From the NCBI GenBank assembly GCA_023678885.1, contig CM042983.1, positions 22,612,279 to 22,676,278 of the forward strand: a stretch of 64,000 nt of DNA. The letters run 5' to 3'. This document shows positions 10,691 to 20,744 of the stretch, piece by piece (the first letter of the stretch is position 1; each line of letters starts with the position of its first letter). The translations under genes were made by a program, and so were the position numbers. The stretch comes from Pogostemon cablin. Lineage: Eukaryota > Streptophyta > Magnoliopsida > Lamiales > Lamiaceae. The notes beneath the pieces were generated by a model. The model saw only the letters and a list, made by a program, of their open reading frames with translations, did not search any database and was not told the DNA's origin.

Positions 10691-12083
10691 ACATTGTGAT
10701 AATTCTTTCGAGTATATTGAGGAAATATTTCTGGATGAAAAGATCATGGCCATGTTTGTTGAAGGGGCTGAGCGAGCGTGTGTGGTTGCTGCGCATGGAG
10801 TTGATCCATGGTATGCAGATTATGTTAATTATATTGCTGTGGGAGAAATTCCAAGAGATCTCAACCGATATCAACTTGCTAAATTCAAAAGGGATGTTGA
10901 GACTTTCATATGGTATGATCCGTTTATGTACAAAATTTGCACGGATTCTATCATCCGTAGGTGTGTGCCCGAGATGGAGATGGAGAGTGTTCTCGAGTTT
11001 TGCCATGCACAACCTAACGGGGGGCACTTCGGCGCTCAAAAGACAGCAGCCAAGGTACTTCAGTCCGCTCTTTATTGGCCTACCTTGTTCAAGGATTGTG
11101 AGACCTATGTGGTGTCTTGTGATAGATGTCAACGCATGGGGAACATCGATAGGAGAGACGAGATGCCGCTTCAGCCAATCATAGTGGTCGAGATTTTTTA
11201 TGTGTGGGGTATCGATTTTATGGGGCTTTTTCCCCCATCTAATGGATTTCTCTACATTCTACTTGCGGTGGATTATGTTTCTAAGTGGGTGGAAGCGATT
11301 CCTACTCGCTTGAATGATTCGAAAACTGTTATATCTTTCTTGAAGAAGCATATCTTTGCCCGTTTTGGAGTCCCTAGAGCACTTGTTAGTGATGGAGGTA
11401 CGCATTTTGTAAATAAATTTCTTGAGAAGGTGCTTAAAGGGTATGGTGTTAAGCATAGGGTCACTACACCCTATCATCCTCAAGCGAATGGACAAGCGGA
11501 GGTCTCTAACCGTCAAGTCAAATAGATTTTGGAGAAGGTAGTCGGAACCAATAGAAAGGATTGGACTTTGAAGCTCGATGATGTCGTGTGGGGGTTCCAG
11601 ACCGCGTACAAGACGGTGTTAGATATGTCACCATATCTGATTGTCTGTGGGAAGCCGTGCCACTTACCTGTAGAGATTCAACACAAAGCATTTTGGGCTT
11701 TGCGAAGCTTGAACTTGACTCTCAAGGATATGAAGGAGTTGAGGATTACTCACATCAATCTTTTGGATGAGTTTTGGAGTCGTGCGTACAAGAATTCAGA
11801 GATCTATAAGGAAAGGATTAAGAGGTGGCATGATTCGAAGATGTCGTACAAGGAGTTCAAGCAAGGAGATGAGGTATTACTTTTTAACTCTCGTTTAAAG
11901 CTTTTTGCAGGCAAGTTGAAGTCTAAGTGGACGGGACCGTTCATGATTCATCGAGTCTTAGGAGGGGGGAGTTTTGAGCTTATTGACAAGGATGGAGACA
12001 TTTTTGCGGCGAATGGACATCGCTTGAAGCATTACAAGTCGCCGGATGATGTTTGTGTCATCTTTGTGGATACCTTAATCTGA
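10691..12083 (+). pseudogene. E1 integrase, one nonsense codon
   Basis: DDE integrase that inserts the cDNA. The HHCC zinc domain (GGHFGAQKTAAKVL...SCDRCQRMG) is at about 11000-11140; the catalytic core has Asp in GIDFMG (11210), Asp in LVSDGGTHF (about 11390) and Glu in GQAEVSNRQVK (about 11500). The C-terminal part includes HDSKMSYKEFKQGDEVLLF and a GPFMIHRVLGGGSFEL fold, with the frame ending at TGA 12081-12083. TAG at 11523, just after the last catalytic residue, is C-to-T compatible. No chromodomain is visible, as expected for the Athila/Tat branch. Confidence 0.95.
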
Positions 12084-12090
12084 TTTGATA

Positions 12091-12144
12091 CCGTCGTGAC
12101 TCTCTGACGTTAAATTTGAGCGCTTGTTGGGGGCTTTCCCTCCC
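12091..12144 (+). promoter_or_regulatory. conserved post-pol hairpin and GCGCTTGTTGGGGGC motif
   Basis: Directly after the integrase stop: CGTCGTGACTCTCTGACG, able to fold with CGTCG against TGACG, followed by GAGCGCTTGTTGGGGGCTT and a CCCTCCC tail. The same block stands at 25417-25470 in E2 although E2 has lost all of RT-INT, which points to a cis role rather than coding. Function unknown. Confidence 0.6.
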
Positions 12145-12252
12145 GTTTTATTGTTTTATTTCTTTCGTGTGAGTATGAAATTTTTATATTTGAAGTGCTT
12201 ACTTATCGGCAATTACATCTCTTTGCAAACTTAGTTTCACCTATGGTTTTTA

Positions 12253-12268
12253 CTAAGTTTGGGGGGGT
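12253..12268 (+). promoter_or_regulatory. internal polypurine tract copy (candidate central PPT), E1
   Basis: ACTAAGTTTGGGGGGG repeats the element's 3' PPT (AAGTTTGGGGGG at 16579) 4.3 kb earlier. E2 has the equivalent at 25562. Such a tract could prime a second plus-strand start; no experimental support. Confidence 0.5.
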
Positions 12269-12566
12269 GTGTTGTACTTATCTCAATAAGCACTGATAGT
12301 ATAATCTTTTCTTTGTGATGTTTGTTAGGGGAGTTAGTTTTTGCTCCATATTAAAATTTTAATCGATTTTGATGTGATAATTTTTTAAAACTTGCCTAAT
12401 GTTTAGTGGATTTTGGTTGTGTTTTCTTTTACGGAGTTACTCATGAATGATATTTTGTGGAACAAATTTTTGATGAAGTTGTGCTCTAGTTGGTATCTAA
12501 TGATTCATATTGAAGTTTGAAGTGTATAGGGATTGAAGAACACTCAGTTTGGAAGCTTAAAAGGGT

Positions 12567-12976
12567 GGTTCGACCAAAGCCAGGAGAGGTTCGACCGGTG
12601 CCAGGAGGTCAAACCGAGCAGAGGAAGTTGAACCGATGCAGAAAATCATCCAGTGAGGTGGTTCGACCTGATCATTCTTGGTTCGAACTGTCTAACAAGT
12701 CGAACCAAGGTCGAACCCGGTGACTTAAAATTTACAGTATGGTGGTTTGACCTGAGCCGTTATGGTTTGACCTGATCAGAAGGTCGAACCTGAGATCGAA
12801 CCAGTCCGTTCAGAGCACTCCGTTTTTCAGGTGATAGGTTCGACCAAAATAAGAGTAGTTCAACCTGTCTAACAGGTCGAACCCAGGTCGAACCACGAGG
12901 AGCAGTTGTCCAGAAGGTAGGTTCGACCTCGTCGCTTGAGGTTCGACCTGTTCCGCAGGTCGAACCCGAGGTCGAA
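12567..12976. repeat. post-pol palindrome array of E1
   Basis: Third internal location of the TTCGACC/GGTCGAA family, with at least four nested inverted-repeat units, for example the GGTTCGACCTGT / 3 nt / GCAGGTCGAACC hairpin near 12937-12965. Spacers match the coding array: CAGAGCACTCCGTTTTTCAG (about 12810) against GGAGCACTCTATTTTTCCAG (about 7670), and AGTTGTCCAGAAGGTAG (about 12905) against CATTGTCCAGAAGGTAAG (about 7950). Array plus spacers therefore moved between coding and non-coding parts of the element. Confidence 0.88.
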
Positions 12977-13747
12977 ACCAGTCAGGTACGTGTTTTAAGT
13001 TGGATTTTTAGAAGGGTTCGATCATTCATTTTGTTCACCAAACCTCGAACCCTCCCCGAACCTTAACACCCTTGCACAAATTTGTCAATTACACTTGATT
13101 TTGCACCGATTACACAACATTACACTCTTAATTCTTGAATTGGGCGTGGATTTGGGCGATTTTTGTCGTGAATTAGGGCTTCAGTCGCGCATTTTGAGTG
13201 TTGTGTACCAATTGTCGATTGTTAACCATGGGCAAGACTAAATGTACATTTTTTCAACTCAATTACCTTAGGATTGAAGTTTATTGCAAGAAATGTGTTG
13301 TGGGTAAGTTGATTAATGTTGATTTTGGTTGAAATTCATGGTGATAATGGATATTGTTGAGTTGATTCATATGAATTCATGTTTATTGGTTTGAGATTGC
13401 TTGATTATGGATAGCACTTGAGTTTTATGTGGATTGATCAAGGATATGATGCATCTAGATGAATGAGCATGTTAGTTAGGTTTGAATTATTGATAATTGG
13501 AGTTGTTCATGAAGTTCAATTGTTGAAATTCTTGTTGAATAGCTTGAATTGGTTAATGCATGCTTGTTGTTTATAATTTGAAGATTAAAGGAAGTGTGAT
13601 TGAAGATGTTTTGAGCATGTTAATTAAGCAAGTGATGTTGAGATGATAGTTGGGTTGATTAAGCATGGAAGCTTGAAGTCTTGAGTAGAGTATAGGATAT
13701 GCTAGTCATATACTTGTGTTCTTGTCTTGTTGGTTGTATTGAAGTAG
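12977..13747 (+). other. E1 non-coding stretch before the extra ORF
   Basis: About 770 bp with no open frame of note. It is TTGAT-rich and may act as the leader or intron of the downstream ORF; a TTTTCAG-like acceptor overlaps the ORF start at 13748. Nothing else is seen. Confidence 0.5.
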
Positions 13748-15252
13748 ATGTTTTCAGGAAAGGGACAAGGATCAAGTAAAAGGAAAGGTAAGGCGGATGA
13801 AGCAAGATCGAAGAAGAGGAATGACAGGCCTTCGAATGTGGACACAGTGACAAGGAAGCTGAGGCTACAAGATCATTTACCCAAGAACTTTAAAATTCAA
13901 ATGCAAAATTGGGATGAGATTAAAGAAAAGTGGGAAGAAGTCTCGGACAAGATAGCTCGTACTCGATACCAAGATGATGAGGCGATGAGGATAATGAGAA
14001 TCGGGAATGACATTTTCTGGATGTTTGATCAAGTGGGTATCCGGAGGTTTATGGAGTTAAAGAGGCCGACGTATTTCCATGTTATAGCGGAAGTAGTCTG
14101 CTCATTCGAGATGGTGAAGGACCCGTTTGGGTACCCGTATCAGTGTACGTTTCAACTTGGTGAAGTGAGTAGGAGATGGACGTCTGAGGATTTTAATGAG
14201 CTGTTTGAGACACCTTTGGGGATCTCTCGCTTGGAGAATGGTGCGTTCAATGCTAATAGGTTTTGGAGAGAGATTACAGGGGAGATTGGAGATTATTAGA
14301 TTAGGCAGGCTTGTGCTTCCTCAATAAAGAATCTAGTTTTGAGGTACATGGATCGTGTCTTGAGCAACACGTTGTTCGCCCGCTCAGAGGCAAGTGTTGT
14401 GTCTAGAGGAGAGCTTTATGCTTTGTGGTGTATGCTTAATGGGGTGCAGTTCAATGTTGGAGCGTATTTCATTGCACAGCTACATCGATTCAGGACCATT
14501 GGGTTTCAAAAGGTGAATATTGGAGGGTTACTGACGATCGTGGCCGAGCATTATAATTTGGATTTCACCGGCATCACACCAGTTAGAGGAGAGCCCGATT
14601 TGGCGATGTTTACGTGCGTGAATGGAGGATTTGCACATTTCAGAAATGGAGATTGGTTCTTCACGAGGGGACTCAAGCCCTTCGAATTCATATTTCCCTT
14701 CGACGTGAGTAACTTGACAACTATTCGGGTTGCGAGGAATAAGTTGATGGATTCTCTTGGACACAACGCCTTATCCGTGGCAGCGAGGTCGGGTGGTGAT
14801 TGGAGGACTATATCGCAGATGTGTGCGGATGGTAGGATGGCGGAGTTACAGCAGATTGTTGATCAAGGAGAGTTCCGTCCACCACAGCAGCCCGAAGACG
14901 AGAAGTATCAAGAAGAGGAGCAGCAGGATGAGGAGATGCCGATGTAGCACGATGCACATCAGCATGAGCCAGCACCGCAGCAGCAGTGGGCTATCCCGAA
15001 TGATACACGGGAGCAGCTCCGCCTTATTCATGAGCAGCTGGTCGCGATCGTTGCTAGCCAGTAGGAGACAAACTGACAGCTCGCACTCGCCAACGCCAAC
15101 TATGCTACGTTGAATGAGAGGTATACAACCTTGAATGAGAAAGTTGGTAGGTTGGGTGATCGAGTTGATTACTTGGATAGGCACATCGGTGATTTGCACC
15201 AGATTGTGGAACGGAGGCTTGATGATGAGGATGATGATGCTCCGGAGGAGTA
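13748..15252 (+). pseudogene. E1 extra ORF downstream of integrase (Athila env-position / ORF1-type), four stops
   Basis: One frame runs from ATG 13748 to TAG 15250-15252, about 500 codons, interrupted by TAG 14297, TAG 14945, TAG 15061 and TGA 15073; each is compatible with C-to-T change of Gln or Arg codons. The N-terminus is basic (GSSKRKGKADEARSKKR), the middle is globular (RRFMELKRPTYFHVIAEV, RRWTSEDFNELFETPLG, NVGAYFIAQLHRF), then an acidic Gln/Glu tail and a C-terminal coiled coil (LNEKVGRLGDRVDYLDRH). No signal peptide or obvious membrane segment is visible, so an envelope role is not supported by sequence. It resembles the ATHILA ORF found in this position in related plant elements. 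E2 lacks it. Confidence 0.7.
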
Positions 15253-16578
15253 GTTTTTCAGGTTTTCTTTGGTTTCCTCCGATTCATCTTGATTTCCTTA
15301 TTCTTCTTTTTATCTTGAGAGGTTGGGGTGTGATTCATGCGTGAGTGGAATGTATAAGTGATATCTTGTATGATTGATTGGGTATAAGCTTATTGATTTT
15401 TGTGCATTCATATGTTCATGTGTTAATTTCTATTGATGAAAAGCATGTATAATTGATAAGTATATTGAGTTCTTGTGAAATTGACCTTAATTATGTGTTA
15501 TGAGGAGTACTTAGGATTCTAATTACCTATGTGAGGATTTGAGCTTTGATAATCATGCTTGATCATGATTATTTTATTCTTGAGAGGATCATTCATATGA
15601 ACGTATTCTAGAACTTGGCTTGGAGTCTTGTGTGAGACTTATGATTGATACATTGCTAGGACATGATCTTAGGCAATTATTTCGTGATTAAGTTACTTAA
15701 CCAAATTTATCCTTCCTAATGATTTTATTAACCTTTGGATGCCCCGTTGAGCCGTTAAAGCTTTTTCTTTGATAGCCGAAGTAAATAATCTTATAAACCT
15801 TTACTTGAGCCTTGATTAACCTAATCATTGGTAGAGAGAGTGGAGGTGAGTAAGTGTTGCAAGAAGAAAAGGAAGATAGAATATGGTTGGATGAAAAGAA
15901 TATGGTTAAATCTTGTTTAGGGGTAGTGCCCGAAACTGGTACCCCGATTGTTTTTATACAAGGTGCATGAAGCTTAGCAGCTGACGGCCTATACATGAGA
16001 AGAAGGGTAGTGCCTGAAATCGGTACCCGAATTGTTTAAAAAGATGATGTTGATGCCATGAAAAGAAGGAAAATTAAGGAATTTTACAAGTTCAAGAGAC
16101 GACATTGGAGGAGAACTTGCTGTAAGAAAAAGAAATCGAGAACCTCCAAGGTAACTCTCTACTAGTGTCTTAAGTCACTTTACCTAAATTTTCCTACCTT
16201 CCGCCAAAGAGCCAACATTACAACCCAAAAACAAGTCCTTTGTGATCCTAGAGAAGAGTTGATTATAAGTTAATTTTTGAGACCTTTGCCAAGCTTATGG
16301 TTACGCGTGAATATGGATTGATATGAGTATTTATATTAACCTATATAGTGCCCAACGCACTTGAGTGAAAGAGAATAAATACTTATCTTGTGAGTCAAAT
16401 TACTTAGTACTCCGAATGGTATGTGATTGGATTAGTTTTGCATGAGTGATATATATGAAGCAATTAATACTTGTTTGATTGAATGAAGTTGCATGTGTGA
16501 TATGTGTTGTACTTGATCTTGGTGAATTATACACGATTCCTGTGGTTTGATTTGGTTGCCTCGGGATGAGCAACATGT
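15253..16578 (+). other. E1 3' untranslated region
   Basis: 1.3 kb without coding frames between the extra ORF and the PPT. It contains two copies of a palindromic motif (15921-15945 and 16005-16028), and the block CGGGATGAGCAACATGTAAG just before the PPT, conserved in E2 as GGGATGAACAACATCTTAAG. Confidence 0.7.
15921..16028 (+). repeat. two copies of GGTAGTGCC...GGTACC motif, E1
   Basis: GGGTAGTGCCCGAAACTGG + TACCCC at 15921-15945 and a near copy at 16005-16028. Ends GGTA / TACC are complementary. E2 has two copies at 26661 and 26701 in the same relative place. Function unknown. Confidence 0.75.
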
Positions 16579-16592
16579 AAGTTTGGGGGGTT
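16579..16592 (+). other. E1 3' polypurine tract
   Basis: AAGTTTGGGGGGTT immediately before the 3' LTR TGATGAG; primes plus-strand DNA synthesis in this element class. Confidence 0.8.
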
Positions 16593-18243
16593 TGATGAGT
16601 GTGTAAATTCACAAGTTTGGCATCATGTTTTGTGCTAGTTTTGGAGTGTTTTGAGGTGGAAATAGGTGGAAAACCTATATATATTGTGAATTAACATGAA
16701 TCAGGTGTTAGTGGAGCTATTTAAGTGATTTTCATAGTAAAAACGGAGTGGAAGTGCCAAGAATCAAAGAGACGAAGTTGAGACCACGCGAACCACCAAG
16801 GAAAGAGTAGGGTTCGACCTGATGGAGGAGGGTTCGACTTCTCCTATAGGTCGAACCAGCATTGAAAAGTTGCAGAAGGAAGGTTCGACCACGACTCAAG
16901 GGGTTTGACCTGTTCATCAGGTCGAACCATGGTCGAACCAGTTTGCGAGAAGAAGGGTTTGACCTGACAGTTGGTCGAACCAGGAGCGGAAATTGTCCAG
17001 TGGTGAGGTTCGACCTGGGGTTCAACCAAAGAGGGAGTGGTTCGACCTGTACAGTTGGTCGAACCAAGTGCAGAATGTGTCCAGTAGCAGGGTTCGACCT
17101 GTGGTTCGACCTGTAGTCGATGGTTCGACCTGTTTAACGAGGTCGAACCAAAATGCGAAAACTTACCTTATCCGGATTTTCGAGGCCAAAACGCGTGGGA
17201 TCACTTGAAAAGTCCATTCCAAGCCCTAGAGACATGATTACAAGTATAAAAGGAGGCTCATGCAGTCAAGAAAACAACGATGACGCGAGAATCATAAGAG
17301 GAGACAAGAGAAGAGATTGGTGATCCATCCGGAGGGCGGTGACAGAGGTGTAGCTGGAGATTCAAGTAAGATTGGTCCAACTAACCATGATTATTCTTAA
17401 ATCAATCATGGGCTAGAGCCACTTCGGTAGTTATAGGGTTATGAAGGTTTCATGAGTTAATTTATATTTCGTGTGTATACTCCGTACAATACTACTTGTG
17501 GTTTATTTTATATAAGATTGCACGTTTTTAATCCATACTCATAGTTGTTTTGTGCATCAATAATCGTTGTGTAGAGTCTGAATGCATAACATGGTTATTG
17601 GTTGAGTGCGTTCACTAATGAGCAGGGTTTATTGTTATAATTCTAAGTGAAGGAATTCTGATGTTTTATTAGAAACGTCTTATATGAATGTTTGTTAATT
17701 GAATTGAATTCGGGTTAACAAGTAGGATTAAGAGTACAACTTTATAGTACCTAAAAAGGGAGAACAAATCGGGTTAGAGTACTAAGTGCACGGGAAATAA
17801 TTGATTATGATAGTACCTAGAAAGGGAGGTAAAGTATACGTCTTGCTCTGAGGATATTTACACGTGTCAAAAGCTTATCTATTTGTGTCTATAGAATAGA
17901 TTTGTATGGTCTAGTGATGCATTCATAAACCACAAGGCAGAGTCGGACATCGACACACGAAAGTATGAATTAACGAATGAAACTGGATCGCTTGATGAAC
18001 TACCTATTATCTTATTTGATCACAACTACTATTTTCTTGTTCTTGTTATTTAATTGCTATTTCAATTATTACTTAATTTACAAACCAAAATTACAATTCT
18101 CAACATAGTCATAATTGCTAGAAAATAACTAAAGTGATATTTATCCGTCCTGTGGATTCGACATTTAACTTGGTCACCTTCGAAACTACAATTGATATCC
18201 TTCATACTTGGGGATTAATTGTGTGTTGAGAAAATGCTCATCA
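16593..18243 (+). repeat. E1 3' LTR
   Basis: Same borders as the 5' LTR (TGATGAG...CTCATCA), with a TATA-like box at 17246-17253. It is followed by agatt, matching the ggatt before the 5' LTR at 4 of 5 bases. Confidence 0.95.
16810..17150. repeat. TTCGACC/GGTCGAA palindrome array, 3' LTR copy
   Basis: Counterpart of 4349-4711. Several CG sites have decayed to TG or CA (TTTGACC, TTCAACC), as expected for methylated CG sites. Confidence 0.9.
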
Positions 18244-18248
18244 AGATT

Positions 18249-18531
18249 CTTATCTTATCCATCAAATAACTTTATGAGATTAACACTGTATTCAGAAATT
18301 TTCAATAATGTATTCAGAATACATGCAAACAAGTTTATTAGATTGGCGTATTCAGAATTTTTATAATATATTCAGAAATTGTCATTATTATTTATATGGC
18401 ACTATCAACAAGTTTCGTAATATTCAGTTGATCTGCGCTAATTTTAGCAATTTTCGAAAGATTTGGGTGATCTTTCACGGATTTTTATGGAGAAATTAGT
18501 GAGAATCTTTATCTTTCTATTATTACATTAC
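18249..18531. other. short unique DNA between E1 and E2
   Basis: Continuation of the 3650-4130 intergenic DNA (repeated ATTCAGAA words). No gene seen. Confidence 0.6.
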
Positions 18532-18536
18532 AGATC

Positions 18537-20561
18537 TATTTAGGGTGAAAATCTGCATATTTTAGGGTCCGATTTAGCATCATTTTGTGGAATTTATGTT
18601 CGTATTTTAGCACTAAATGGTTAATTTTCATATATTTAAGATATTGGTGCATTTGAGGTGTTATTTCATATTTTTAGGTGGAAAACGGATTAAAAGTGCA
18701 AAGTTGGAATGAAGAGTGAAATCGTGAAAGAATGCTGAAAAACGCATGTCCAATTTGCATAATTTTTCAGTATTTGTGTAGAAGTCCAAATTTATCATGT
18801 GATATATGGTTGGAAAGTTACAGAAGAGAAGGTCATTTTGGCTCAAGAAACACCTCAATCGGAGCTCAGACGAGAGAGTTATGATCAAAATGGTGAAATC
18901 GCACAAACTGTGCCGACCCTGCATGACTCGTGCCAGTCTTGGCATGGGTCGTGCTGGCCACATGAAGCACTCGTGCTGGCCAAGATCAGCATGAGCGCCC
19001 AGCACGTCTCGGACGAGCGCCGAGACCGCCCAGCACGGCCCGAAGGAGCACTACTACTGCCACTACTTAGCATGACTCGTGCCATACTCAAATAGATGAA
19101 TTTTCAAGAGTTATTTATATGTTGGAAAGCCAACGAAGAGAGGATCACGTGAGCATAAATATCACCTCAATCGGAGATCGGATGAAGAAGATATGAGCAA
19201 AACCGTGAGGTCGCGCAGACTGCCGACGGGTGGCACGACCCGTGCGGAATTGCTGCACTATTGTGTGGCACGACCCATGCCATGTCTGGCATGACTCGTG
19301 CCATGCTTGCACGACTATTGCCAAGCCCCAGCATGTCCGAAACATATTTTTTTGTCCCATTTGTGTTTTTGACGTGAAAAATCCCACTTTTGAGAGAGAA
19401 TTCGAAATTTTCTTGCCTTCAACTAAAAAGGACCCCTTGGGGTGTTCCAAACCCTAACTTTCTATAACTTTCCACAACCCTGCATATTTTTTCATATCCT
19501 TTCACCGTGCCATCCCATCCACCCATCTCGGGGAGTTCATCAGTATTGCTTACTTGAGAAGGAGAACAAGAAGGTTCAGAATCACGGAGGAAAGAACGGA
19601 GAATCACGCCATATCTAGGGTTTTTCTTAATCTTTCTTTCTTTATTTTGAATAATAGACCTATGAGATTGTCTTCATACCTAACCATGTGTGTTTTCTAT
19701 AACACCATGAGCAAGTACTTCTTGGATAGTGCTAGGTTTTGAAGGTTGAATTGGTTTGAATTGATGACCTAAACTAGGTTATGGATTTCTGTAGTATTCT
19801 TATTTCAGTATTAATGTTTTGAATTGAGATTGATATTTTTGTCTTATATCATCTGTCCTTATTCATGAAGATGCCAATTACCTTTGCATGTTTATGATTA
19901 TTGCTTGTATCATAAAGTGATTATATTTGTCTGTTTGTTTATGGTTAAAGGGGATCTAACCATATAACCTTTATTCATTAAAATAATTAATATTGAACAC
20001 TTAATATATTTATTAATTACCATTCTAGAGAATTTAGTTTCTTATATTATTCGGTGGGAATTGGGGATTAATTCTTAAGTACCTATAAAGGGAAGTCTAG
20101 TGCTCTAGCCTATTAGAAATTTTGCATGAAGTACCTAAAAAGGGAGTATGAATTATTCTTCTGTATCTGAGGGTTTAAACCAGGTTTATGTGTTAAGTTT
20201 ACTTTAAAAGAGGGATTTAACATAATTAAGTGATTGTTTTCATAAGAACTGCAGGGATTTTAACCGATTGTCTAGTGATTTGATTTGACCAATTTAACTG
20301 GATTTCCTAGTGCTATCTATCTTCTCTCTTGAACACTTCATCCTTATTTTTATTTGCTATTTTATTATTTTAAGTACTTATTTTCTGCTTTCTTAGGTTT
20401 AATTAAATTCACTTATAAATCCAGATTTATCTTAGGTTAGAGTTGTTATAAATTGATTAAATAGTAAGTTTAGAATTATCCCTTGGGTTCGATAATAGAC
20501 TTGGTCACACGCTAAACTGTAATTGATTCCCTACACTTGAGGACATGTAAAAAGGTGAACA
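18537..20561 (+). repeat. E2 5' LTR
   Basis: Direct repeat of 27311-29293, ending AAAAAGGTGAACA. Starts TATTTAGGG where the 3' copy has TGTTTAGGG. Its TATA region near 19420 reads ACTAAAAAGG against ATTATAAAAGG in the 3' LTR, so the promoter of this 5' copy appears damaged. Confidence 0.92.
18924..19328. repeat. GCACGACTCGTGCC palindrome array, E2 5' LTR
   Basis: Two clusters (about 18924-19085 and 19228-19328) of half-sites around the palindrome GGCACGA-C-TCGTGCC, for example TGCATGACTCGTGCCAG, GGCATGGGTCGTGC, CACTCGTGCTGGCC, GGCACGACCCGTGC. Position upstream of the TATA region parallels the TTCGACC array of E1, but the motif is different. Confidence 0.85.
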
Positions 20562-20567
20562 AGCAAA

Positions 20568-20585
20568 TGGCGCCGTTGCCGGGGA
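20568..20585 (+). other. E2 primer binding site (tRNA-Asp type)
   Basis: TGGCGCCGTTGCCGGGGA, six bases after the 5' LTR, identical to E1. Confidence 0.9.
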
Positions 20586-20744
20586 TAATTTCCTAGGCTT
20601 TACTATTTATCTCTTTTGTGATTTATTTTAATTTAGGACGTTAAATATTTAATTGCTTTTATTTTTATTCTTATTTTAATTTTTATTTTATTTGGATCCA
20701 AACTATTCTAATCAGCTGCGTGAGCACAGGTAAAAGCAGCTAAG

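Larger units (their letters stand above)
4136..18243 (+). mobile_element. E1: near-complete Athila-type Ty3/gypsy LTR retrotransposon
   Basis: A 14.1 kb element with 1.65-1.67 kb LTRs starting TGATGAG and ending CTCATCA, flanked by ggatt (4131-4135) and agatt (18244-18248), a 4/5-matching target duplication. Order: LTR, PBS matching the tRNA-Asp 3' end, gag, palindrome array, protease, RT, RNase H, integrase, post-pol array, an extra ORF, PPT, LTR. The large size, tRNA-Asp-type PBS, FMDDF RT motif and ORF downstream of integrase place it in the Athila lineage. The gag-pol frame has nine stops and three single-base indels, so this copy is not autonomous now. A rough hand alignment of the two LTRs gives about 4 percent substitutions plus a ~20 bp indel, implying a fairly recent insertion. 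Confidence 0.92.

Noticed and set aside
13748..15252. Functional envelope gene
   Set aside because: No signal peptide, no transmembrane helix and four stop codons; position alone is not evidence for an envelope.
15922..16028. ORF fragment on the minus strand across the GGTAGTGCC motifs
   Set aside because: Short and low quality; the motif is conserved at DNA level in a non-coding 3' UTR in both elements.
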